Of a stretch of 64,000 bases of DNA, positions 11,263 to 19,849 are shown one piece after another; position 1 is the first letter of the stretch; the number at the start of each line of letters is the position of its first letter. The notes beneath the pieces are model-generated. The model worked only from the letters and a program-made list of their open reading frames with translations, had not been told where the DNA came from and searched no databases. Origin of the DNA: Davidsoniella eucalypti (taxonomy: Eukaryota; Ascomycota; Sordariomycetes; Microascales; Ceratocystidaceae); the NCBI GenBank assembly GCA_004009845.1, contig RMBW01000030.1, positions 1-64,000 on the forward strand, given 5' to 3'. The translations under genes were made by a program, and so were the position numbers.

Positions 11263-12428
11263 TCGAATGCCTAGAGCTGCACAGAAGCACAGAAGCGAGT
11301 TGGAGTATATGTGTCCAACAATCCGAGTTTAAGCTGCCATGAACGAAAAGATAGCTCTGTCAAGCTCCTTGTAGATATTATCGTGCAGTCGGCCGTCTTT
11401 TATAGTTTCGTCTTCGTCCCAACTAGAAAAGAGCAATTAAAGATAAAAATTATGCCGTTATATTTTTTGGGGAAAACCTACCCGTCGATTTTTCGAGCTC
11501 TAACTTTTAAATATAAATAAAGAAAAATCAGACTTGGACGATTAAAAAAAATTGGGTAAAACATTTGTTACCTATAAGTGATTTTTTGCACGGTCTTTAG
11601 ATTAGGAAATTTGAGGAATTTCTATTGATCTATCAAACTAAGATATCTTGAATGGAATGTAGAGCATAGTGGTCCTTTCAAATTCATTTCCTTCTGTTCT
11701 TCTGGTTTCTTTTGATTGGTTATTTACAGTCCAAATTTCGTTCCATATGTTGTCTCATGCTTCACCTAATGGCATCTCATGTGAGGTTTCATTTGATGGT
11801 GATGATGATATGTTTGTAGATCCATATAAGCCGTTATAGAGGACCATCGATGGCATTAGGGCTTATCGACGTCTAGAATCATCCTATCTCTGGTCACGTG
11901 TTCATCGTCCCAAAAGTATCAGCATTTAGACTTGATTAAAACTTGTCATCCATCACCAAAGCATCAATTATATTTTCGCTACTAGTTGAGTAGAGAGTTC
12001 TAGAATACAGCACGAAAAATAACGCTGCGATTTAACAAGACAATAGGTTGTTTTTTTCTTCCGTTTCTCGTGATTTATATCTACAGAAAGGGCTACTCAG
12101 CCTCCAATAGCTCGTATCATTCCAGAGATAATTGTAGCATAACTAGTCATCATATATACACATAAATACATATCTTGGCTGCCCTCAATTCCTACGATCA
12201 TGTGGTAGGACCAAAAACTCCGCTTGCCGGCATCGACTTCCATGGTGTTCCGAGGCCGTCAGCTGTAGTTCCCTGTACATTGTTTCCCCACCAGCTCAGG
12301 CGTACACCAGGCAGGACCAGGGCAAAGAAGACGACTAAAGAGCGGCTATCCTTTGTTTCGTGTACAGGTGGCCGGTCCACAAAGGTCAAGAAGAGCGAGT
12401 CCGAGATGATACCGGCCGTTGACACGGA
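11263..12428. other. AT-rich spacer, no gene seen
   Basis: No supportable gene or RNA. At 12,175-12,420 the sequence is less AT-rich, but its open frames overlap the 5S gene upstream region and show no protein character. Confidence 0.35.
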
Positions 12429-12486
12429 GGGTCCCGGTCGGCTTTCGGCGGTTCCTTTATAATGCCTCCTAAGCCCCAAATTCTCA

Positions 12487-12605
12487 ACATACGACCACAG
12501 CTGATAGAAAGCACGGGATCCCGTCCGCTCTCCCCTAGTTAAACTATCAAGCGCTCGATTAGTACTACGGTGGGTGACCACGTGGGAATACCGGGTGTTG
12601 TATGT
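12487..12605 (+). rRNA. 5S ribosomal RNA gene, dispersed single copy
   Basis: A 119-nt sequence from ACATACGACC to GTTGTATGT. The two ends pair as helix I. TGATAG pairs with CTATCA in helix II. The conserved loop text (GGGATCCCGTCCGCTCTCCC) and the internal control region around GGTGGGTGACCACGTGGGAA are present. It is followed by a T-run (CTTTTT), the usual RNA polymerase III terminator. The size and features fit an intact Pezizomycotina 5S gene. Its location inside a duplicated repeat block leaves expression uncertain. Confidence 0.85.
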
Positions 12606-12997
12606 CTTTTTGGTCTTTGTGCACCTTTTTTGCTGTAGTTTTCCCTAATTCTTACGTCATATCCGTGACACTGTACAACCTTCCCTCCGGGGGGTACTTT
12701 GAGTTCACGGTCCTCGTCTAAAGACGAACTTTTCCACTTCGTCGTGGATTTTTAAGAGCGACCAGCACATATTCCCAGTGCTGCTATCCATTACATTACT
12801 CAGCTTAGGGAGACACACTCACACTCGATGGGCAGCCTTTTTGAGGGTTCCGGATGCCGTGCCGTAGGGCTAGTTTATGCGGGTCTAATTCTTGGGGAAC
12901 GGTATTTGAGGAGGATAGGGTTTGGAGGACCAGCTAGAAGAGGAGGAAATTTTGAAACATTACACCAACAGTTATCGCCCAGGGAAAGGACAAAACC

Positions 12998-13058
12998 ATC
13001 TTCATAGCTCTATAGCTCCATAAGATAAATGAATTAAAAAAAAAAAAAAAAAAAAAAA
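12998..13058 (+). mobile_element. Ultra-short retroposon, copy d (youngest-looking)
   Basis: The core starts TCTTCATAGCTCTATAGCTC and ends GAATT, followed by a pure A-run of about 24. It is flanked by the 15-bp direct repeat AAAGGACAAAACCAT at 12,985-12,999 and 13,059-13,073. The boundary T is shared with the element, so its exact first base is ambiguous by a base or two. The paralogous site near 3590 (GAAAGGACAAAACTATG) has no insertion. Confidence 0.85.
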
Positions 13059-13144
13059 AAAGGACAAAACCATGTGTAATCTGCCGGGGTCAAACCCTTT
13101 CGGACTAGTTTTTTAATAGTCTGTTGTAAGGTAAAAACACCAGG

Positions 13145-13336
13145 TGAAAGGATCTAGGACCCAATCTTGTTGGCTGTGGTATCTACCACAGCCGTTACCT
13201 TTGTCTATATAAGGAGGCCGTCTCCCCTCCTTATTCTTGTCTAAGTTCTTTTCTTCCCTCTCTATCTTCTTTAACTTCTTCAAATACATTATCATCTCTA
13301 CTTCTGCAAGCCTCGTTCTCGTCGTAGATCGTCACA
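13145..13336 (+). mobile_element. Solo LTR, 192 bp, with 5-bp target duplication
   Basis: Starts TGAAAGGATC and ends GATCGTCACA (TG...CA). It is flanked by CCAGG at 13,140-13,144 and 13,337-13,341. The paralog near 3690 reads ACACCAGGTAGC with no insertion. The LTR contains a perfect 9-bp inverted repeat (GGCTGTGGT at 13,172-13,180, ACCACAGCC at 13,185-13,193), a TATA-like TCTATATAAGG and a second hairpin (AAGGAGG...CCTCCTT). No internal retroelement sequence adjoins, so it is a solo LTR left by recombination. Confidence 0.8.
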
Positions 13337-13504
13337 CCAGGTAGCTAATCCTGGAACCCCACCCTCAGGTTGTGCTAGACAGAGAGCTCTCTTAGCCTCA
13401 GTGCTGGGCCCTAAAAAGTCGTAAGAGAAGTTATGGACATTAAGCAATCTAGTTGAATATAATAGTAAACAAGTCGGCCAGACAGTGGAGGGCTGTGAAT
13501 AAGA

Positions 13505-14228
13505 GGTAGTTTGGTTGAGAAGTGTGTCAAGTTGTTCTTCAACAAGAGGAGGGTCTCAAGAGCCCTTTCCACTTACGTGGAAAATAGTGAAACTAGCAGC
13601 AGTTATAGTCATACTCAATAGGGCGGACAAGATTGCTACTCCTTATCTGCCCGAAGCAAGTAATCAAGTACATTTTGGAACTGACCGTAGCATTGGATAG
13701 AGTTCTTGCCTTGAATGCCAGATCATGAGATATCACAGGAGATGCTCTACATGCAATACATAGATATACATCTGTATGAGTTGTTCGAAAGATGGCAGTA
13801 GATGACTAGTCAATCAAAAATCGATATTGAATTGAAATAAAGACAGAAAAAGTCCAGCAGTTCAAGTCCAGCTCCATTCATTATTTGCTAGCTATAACTT
13901 AACTCACAGATGCCGTTCGGCCTACATATCATTTTGCATCTCAATAATGAGATTAACTCGGGTTTTGAAGAAAACAAGCTTGGCAGTCGATTCTAAAAGT
14001 CTTGGCACGGCGGAAACTCCTTCTAAGTACATACTTTTCAGCAGCTTGACATAACAGACCCAAGGGCTAAATTAGTGTATATGACGTTGTGCCACATATC
14101 TTTTGGCCAACCAGCATTTATGAAGCTTGAACTACATGCCTTCACATCTCACGATGCTGAAAAATCAATTTATAATTCACACAAGACCTGTTTCAGGAAT
14201 TTTTCCCTTATACATAAATTACAGAGTG
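13505..14228. other. Presence/absence block within duplication B
   Basis: About 720 bp found only in copy 2 of duplication B. Copy 1 passes directly from CTGTGAACAAG to ACCATCGGACT near 3850. I see no direct repeats at its ends and no convincing gene in it. It is either an insertion of unknown type or sequence deleted from copy 1. Confidence 0.4.
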
Positions 14229-14894
14229 ACCATAGGACTGAAAAGAAATTAATTTCCTTCGTTGAATTCTTTATTTTCTATTTTTTTTAACTGTTTAATT
14301 TTTTCTTAATTTTAATTCAGTAACATGAGTTTACTTTTATAGATGTTTTATGTCTAAATCTACGAACACTAATTCAACTCTATAGCGTATCTTAAACCCA
14401 CTAATGACTTCTTCTAGCGTGCTCGCAGTTCGTCTAATCTTTTGTTTGAGACTATTTCTTATAAACTTAAACTAGCTATACGTATGATATTGTATATTTA
14501 TGTATCTATTATTACAAACGATACTAAGCTGTTGCTGCCCTGTACTCCTGATATAAAGTAGTCCGTTCAAATCACATTACTCTTCTTGATACCTTGATCA
14601 AAATGCCCTTTGGGTAGTTCTTGATCTTGTTCTATTGTCATTTTTTTCGTGAATTACCATACTGTGCTCCTCTTTGAGCTATAGAAAACTAGCTATAGCT
14701 TTTTAAGTATATTTTTAGCCTTCCTCATGCTGCTCTTTGCTTGTAAGAAGTAGCATTTGAGATGTTAACTGAAGCTTTGCATCATTGTGACTTAACCGTA
14801 GCACAACTATGGACTAAACTTAGACCTCCTTGTGGTACTTGCACTTATAACTTGCCTTTGCTAGTGCATTCAGCCCTGTAAATTTATTCTAGTG

Positions 14895-14941
14895 CATTTT
14901 TATTTAATTTTAATTCATTAATCTTATAGAGCTATGAAGAT
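14895..14941 (-). mobile_element. Ultra-short retroposon, copy e (internally shortened)
   Basis: Minus orientation: T-rich tail, then AATTCATTAATCTTATAGAG and CTATGAAGAT. Compared with other copies, one of the two tandem GAGCTATA-like units is lost. I do not find a convincing flanking direct repeat, which fits an older copy. Confidence 0.55.
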
Positions 14942-15354
14942 GTAAAATAAGTAACAAATAAAACAAGTAAACAATAACAGACGTAACACAAACAAACGTA
15001 ACACAAAACAAAGCATCATTCAACAACAACACCACTCGTCACCAAGAAGTGCGATTGGTTCATCCCACCGGCGACACCATCGTTGGTCACTTCTTCCTTC
15101 TCAACTCTTCTCCATTTTCTCCCTCCGATGCCTGTTCTCTTCAGAAATACTAGCAAGGCGAAGCACCAGCAAGCCTTGCTAAATAGATGTTCGATTTTTA
15201 TCTCTCCATCGCAAACTTCTTTCAACTCTTATCTCTGCTCAAGCCACATCGCAGTTGATCAGTGTGTCCTAGAGGTTGAAGATGTTATCTTTTCTCTTCT
15301 TTTTGATATACCCAGAGGTCGCTATAGAGGTGCATACTCTTTTTTTTTCAAAAT

Positions 15355-16184
15355 ATAGTCTCTAGCATCTTTTGCAAGCTTATCCACTATCTCATTTCCT
15401 TCCATCCCAACACGGCCAGGACACCAGTGTATTTCTATACTTGTGTCAAGGTCCTGGAGGTTTAGCTTCTCTATGAGGTCCGCGAATGTACCAGGCTTAT
15501 TAACTATTCGGATGGCAGCTTGGCTATTATAAGAGACTAAGGCCTGATAATATTATCCAAGGCATGCCTTGTCGCTACTAGGTTTTGACTATAAATAGGG
15601 ATCAACTCCCTCCGGATATTAGTCTTAGTTTCCCTTTCTTCTTCATCGGTCTCAACTTATTTAGACCAATACGGTACCTTTTTCACAATCCTCGTATACT
15701 CCTCACAGCTATCGACAAAGATCAGGACTCTTTTCCGTTTTGGCAGCTTTCGAACATAGCAAAGGGCTCTGTAGATCGCATACCTTTCGCAATCTGCAAC
15801 CTCAGTGTAAGGCCCCAAGGCATTTGCCTCTTGAAACAACACCGTTTTATTATCAATATCGACAAAGGCATAGGAGGATTTATCACCCTCCATAGACCCG
15901 TCATCCTTGGCTTGAATCCATTCGGCAGCCTCATAGATTTTTATCAAATCACGCGACTCAAAGTGCTTTACCCATTGTAGCCTTTTCACCCACGACGAGT
16001 CTCGGTCCATATCTTCCTTCAGGTCTCCTTTCCGAAGTCGTTCGGCATCCTCAGAAGCTAGCATGGCCTCACAGTCGGCTAACATGAGCTCCATTGGGTT
16101 GGTGCTTGTCTGTTTAGCTAACTCGGTGTCGAAATTGGCTGCACCATCGCTGACAATCCAGTATCGTGCAAAGTTCCGGTCCAT
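15355..16184 (-). pseudogene. LINE RNase H relic in frame with a helicase-family segment
   Basis: The minus-strand ORF 16,184-15,657 has an upstream part (NPMELMLADCEAMLASEDAE ... SSWVKRLQWVKHFE) that resembles a segment of the telomere-linked helicase relic at 22.9-23.2 kb. It runs without interruption into an RNase H-like stretch (SSYAFVDIDNKTVLF, LGPYTEVADCERYAIYRAL, VLIFVDS) and ends with a stop. Further down, to about 15,355, another frame encodes a LINE RNase H C-terminus (YNSQAAIRIVNKPG, IEIHWCPGRVGMEGNEIVDK, LAKDARDYIL). The DSxxA region seems to be represented twice. No reverse transcriptase is visible. This is a decayed chimera of two mobile families. Confidence 0.6.
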
Positions 16185-16255
16185 CCAAGTCTGTAATAGT
16201 ACAGTCTTTGACTTGGGGTCTAGAGATGTATGCCGTACGTCTCTCCAGTGGCGAG

Positions 16256-16389
16256 TGAAAGGATTTAGGACCCATTCTTGTCAGTTGTGGTGTTTACCAC
16301 AGCCGCTATCTTTGTCTATATAAGGAGGCCGTTTCCCTCCTTATTCTTGTCTAGTTCTTTCCCTTTCCTCTCTATCTTCTTCAATCTGT
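16256..16389 (+). mobile_element. Truncated LTR of the 192-bp family
   Basis: Starts TGAAAGGATTTAGGACCC and follows the family, including the GGTGTTTACCACAGCC hairpin region and TCTATATAAGGAGGCCG. It diverges after CTTCTTCAATCT at about 16,389, so the 3' 60 bp are missing or replaced. Confidence 0.65.
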
Positions 16390-17171
16390 CTGTCTAGGGT
16401 TTCAGCGAGAGCCGCAAGTTCTTCTTCTTGTTCAACGTAGTAATCCTCTTCTTTTTCTTCGGTGGGTTGTGGCTTCAGAGGGAGCTTGAAAGGGGTGAAG
16501 AAGGTGGCCAGGTCTTTGGCAATGTCATCCAGGACCCCGTGAAGTTTAGCTGGAGTTTGCATCTCGGGGACTTCGCGTTTGATCATGCTCTGTAGGGTGA
16601 CTATTTGGACTTCAGCGATGTAGGTTCTCGTTGAACTGGAAGTTCCATCGGCCCTTGTGGGTGATGAGCCAGTCTACCGGGTTGTTTTGGGCGGCGAGGA
16701 GTATTTCCTTGTAAATGATATTGAGCTGCTCGGATCTGAGGCCTGTGGCAGGGGAGTGGATTTTGTTCGGGGGTTGACCACTGATTGAGGTGCAAAGGGT
16801 GGCGGGTGTAGCCTGCCGGGCTCGAGTCTAGGTTGTCGTCATTCAAGTCAGAGCCGAATCCTAGTACGTGTGGGTTTGTAAGGACTTCGGGCTGTGAGGA
16901 GGGCGTGCACTTCGTAGGGACCTGAGCTTTGTGGGCATGGGTGCAATGTGGCCTACGATGCCAGACGAGAAGGTCATGCAGTAGATGATTGTGGGCCAGA
17001 AGGGAAAGGGCCCAGCAGTTTAGCGATGTGTGGGCGCTCTGTGCGTTTGAACAGGGACAGATAGCACCAGCCTTGGTGGGGCGTTTCTGGTGGAGAAAGG
17101 GAGTTACGGTGTGGTTGGTTTTAAAGTAAGAGGCGGAGCGTGACATCAGCAAAGAAGATAAAGAACACAGT
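16390..17171 (-). pseudogene. Unidentified decayed coding fragment, possibly retroelement gag/ORF1-like
   Basis: Minus-strand frames (17,152-16,601 and 16,586-16,341) are open but change frame. They include a Cys/His-rich part (CPCSNAQSAHTSLNC) and a later acidic coiled-coil-like stretch rich in E, R and Q. Another frame nearby reads RSEQLNIIYKEILLAAQNN and PVDWLITHKGRWNFQFNEN. The composition suggests a nucleic-acid-binding ORF of a retroelement. I cannot name the family. Confidence 0.35.
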
Positions 17172-17176
17172 ATGCT

Positions 17177-17360
17177 GTGACGATCTACGACGAGAGTAAC
17201 GCTTGCAGAAGTAGAAGTATAAAGATATATTCAAGATTGAAGAGGATAGAGAGGAAAGGAAAAGAACTAGACAAGAATAAGGAGGGAAACGGCCTCCTTA
17301 TATAGACAAAGACAACGGCTGTGGTAAACACCACAGCCGACAAGAATGGGTCCGATCCTT
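17177..17360 (-). mobile_element. Solo LTR of the 192-bp family, minus orientation
   Basis: On the plus strand it starts TGTGACGATCTACGACGAGA and ends CCGATCCTT, lacking the last few bases of the family terminus. It is flanked by TATGC at 17,172-17,176 and 17,361-17,365, a 5-bp target duplication. It keeps the GGCTGTGGT/ACCACAGCC hairpin and the TATA-like motif. It interrupts the decayed coding fragment, whose frames resume on the other side. Confidence 0.7.
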
Positions 17361-17365
17361 TATGC

Positions 17366-18254
17366 AGCATGACGCAGGTGTTGGGCGGATTTGTCGGCAG
17401 AAAAATTAGTAGTGGTAAAGAATGTGCGAACAGTGCGGCACAAATAGGCATGGTAAAATATAGATCGTAGATCGGTATCAAAATGACACGAACTAGGAGT
17501 GGCAGTGGCAAACAATCTAGAGTAGAACTTCGATTGATACCGATGAAGGAGAAAGGCTATCATCTACTTAAATATGGCAGAAATAGGTCCCTGTTTATAA
17601 CCGTTTATCTAGCTAGATATCTTACCTAGCCAAATACCAATTAAACCTTAGCCCCTGACATAACACACAGAACGGACGTTTCCTTCTACGCCATCTTCTT
17701 ATATTAAATAGGTTTTATCACAAGTTAGATAACCAACTAGAAATAGAAAAAGCTCAAGTCTTTTGGTAGTTGATAGTGTAGAAATCAGAGTTTAACTAAA
17801 TGTAATATAAGTACATGTGTACAGCTTCTAAAGTGTATGTAGTCGGATTTATCTCGCTTCTCTGGTTATCTGAACCGGCTCATAGATGGGATATATGTAA
17901 TTCAAAGCAAACTTGCTATTGCAATACAGAGGAGTCAAGGCTCTCCAAGTCAGGGTTTTATTTTCTTATTCTAGAATGAAGATCTTTGAAGACTTTGCTG
18001 GACTGGATTTCGTATCTTGGAGAATAACCTCGAGCCATTTTGAAAGTAACAGAGCATTCTTCAGCGGAAGCAGGATGTGGGATCCCTTCCCTCTTGTCGG
18101 CTTTCATTTTAAATTAAGCTTGGGCCTGTCACTATATGTACATATATGTTTATGCACCATATAAGTTGTAAGACAAGGGTAAAACTTGTGCTATAACTCC
18201 TACTTGTGGTCGATATTTTACAAATGGCACATAGACTGCAGCCGACAATCCAGG
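17366..18254. other. AT-rich spacer, continuation of decayed fragment then no gene
   Basis: Minus-strand frames at 17,366-17,563 (open, Cys/Phe-rich) probably continue the decayed retroelement-like fragment on the far side of the LTR. Beyond 17,600 I see nothing. Confidence 0.3.
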
Positions 18255-19430
18255 AGAAGGCTTGGAATATTGTGACAATGCTTTGCAGTACATAATAGAC
18301 ATCATTCTAGAAATGAGTATATATTTCTTGCTTTCTTCTTATCATATAGATTTTCTTTCTTATATTTGAAAGGATCTAGGACACATTCTTGTTGGCTGTG
18401 GTATCTACCTCTGCCGTTATCTTTTGTCGATATAAGGAGGTCGTTTCCCTCCTTACTCTTGTCTAGTGCTTTCCTTTTCCTCTCTATCGTTTTTGACCTG
18501 GAATATATATATTATACTTCTACTTCTGCAAGCCTTGTTCTCGTCGTCAATCGTCACAGTATTGTTGTACTGACTTATATATCTGATCCGTACATTGGAA
18601 ATAACTGGGCTATATCAAGAAAGTAATCGAGGAATAGTCGGATTAGTTGATTCTAATAGTGTCTAGAAGCTTAATACAACTATCAATTATTTTAGTTGAC
18701 AAAATTCAAGATCGTAAGGTTACTTTCTTCATACAAACAAAACAAAAGTTATAAAATGCATTAACGACTAGGCAAATTTAAAGGTGTACCACGATACAAA
18801 ATCTTAATTCTGTAAACATGAATCAGAACATGAACTATGATTAAAACAAAAATAGGAACTTAGAATAAGTAAATTTAGATGCTAAGAGTCGGAATTATCA
18901 AAAGGAAAAATGCTCAAGATAGGACTCTATAGAGAAACTATAGAGAGCATAGAGGCAAATGCGAGACTATGAAGTAGCCCAGGAGGGCTATATGCTATAA
19001 TTAAATGCATCGTGTAATGGAAAAAATGCAGTCCCAGGTTAGGCTTTTTTCCTGAACTGGCAAGTTGTAATGTTGTCTTCCTTGCCTAAGGGTTGGCCCA
19101 GTAAAGATACTTCACGTAGAGCGACTCGATATAATTTTTACAGTATATTAGAAATGTGTCGGTAGTAGGTCAAGCAGTTGTACTCATAGGTCATAGTACT
19201 ACCGGCAAGGCTGAGCCAAGTGTCAGTAGCTGCCTGAATGATTTCGCTGCTGGTATCTTCCTCGGTTCTAGCACCCCAGACAAGGCTATTAAGACTGTTA
19301 GTATATGCTGATAGAAACAGATGTTGAGGAAATTTTGTAGGAAACTTACTGCTGTTTACCCTTGGCCTTATATAATTGGTTATTTGCATACCATAAGCCG
19401 CTGGGCCACTGGCGGACGTGCCAGTAAAGG
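18255..19430. repeat. Segmental duplication A, copy 2
   Basis: Paralogous to 1865-2945 (see that entry). This copy contains the intact 3' half of the secreted-protein gene and the inserted solo LTR at 18,367-18,558. Confidence 0.75.
18367..18558 (+). mobile_element. Solo LTR of the 192-bp family
   Basis: Starts TGAAAGGATCTAGGACAC and ends CGTCACA; 192 bp, identical in length to the 13.1-kb copy. The flanks ATATT and GTATT are a 4-of-5 match to a target duplication. The paralog near 1990 (TTCTTATAAAGTAGTACTGA) lacks it. One arm of the internal hairpin has decayed (CTACCTCTGCC). Confidence 0.75.
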
Positions 19431-19849
19431 CCCGAGAACAGGTCATCAGTTCTATGGACCGTTCCGATAACGATGCCGACGTGGTAGCAACCGCCTGTTT
19501 GACGGACGACATCCTCGACAATTTCGTCGGGGAAGGTACCGCTTTCAGAGGTCTCAGTACATAGCATGAAGTAGTACGAATCGCCATGCTCAAGTTTGTA
19601 AGGGGAGGCCTTTTTGGCTGCGTTGAAGGCCGGGGATCCCCTCCGAGAAATCGGACTAGACTCGGTATTGGCTTCGTCAGACTCGCTGTCTTGCTTGGGA
19701 ACAAAAATTTTAAGATCATCAAGAGAGATCGTGAATTCTCGGGCTACCAAAGGACCGTTGGAGGTATCAAGGGTCATGTTGGTAAACTCAGCCGGGACAG
19801 CAGCGCAGGAGGCGAGAGCACCAAGAACAAGAAGGCCAAAGAACTTCAT
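19138..19849 (-). CDS. Small secreted protein, 215 aa, intact member of a local family
   Basis: Two exons, 19,849-19,350 and 19,285-19,138, with a 64-bp intron (donor GTAAGT, branch ATACTAAC, acceptor AATAG). The spliced length is 648 bp. The protein begins with a signal peptide (MKFFGLLVLGALASCAAVPA), then a possible N-glycosylation site (NMT) and a dibasic RR site near residue 70 that could release a propeptide. The putative mature part has three cysteines (MLC, GGCYHV, YNCLTYY) and the motif HGDSYYF shared with the broken copy at the left edge. It has no family I recognise. Three local copies, of which two are decayed, plus the secretion signal fit a fast-evolving effector-like or extracellular protein; that is inference. 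Confidence 0.75.

Larger units (their letters stand above)
12429..14821. repeat. Segmental duplication B, copy 2, with 5S gene and later insertions
   Basis: Paralogous to 3021-4437. It carries four things absent from copy 1: a complete 5S gene (12,487-12,605) with flank, a mini-retroposon (about 12,998-13,058), a solo LTR (13,145-13,336) and a block at about 13,505-14,228. Outside these the alignment is good, for example GGACATTAAGCAATCTAG at 13,435 with 3783, and the run ending GTGGACTAAACTT at both right ends. Confidence 0.7.

Noticed and set aside
12198..12581. 127-codon minus-strand ORF at 12.2-12.6 kb
   Set aside because: It runs through the 5S rRNA gene and its flank and has no protein-like features.
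16256..17360. One complete retrotransposon bounded by the LTRs at 16.26 and 17.18 kb
   Set aside because: The two LTRs are in opposite orientation, the left one is truncated, and the right one has its own 5-bp target duplication. They are independent insertions around a decayed fragment.
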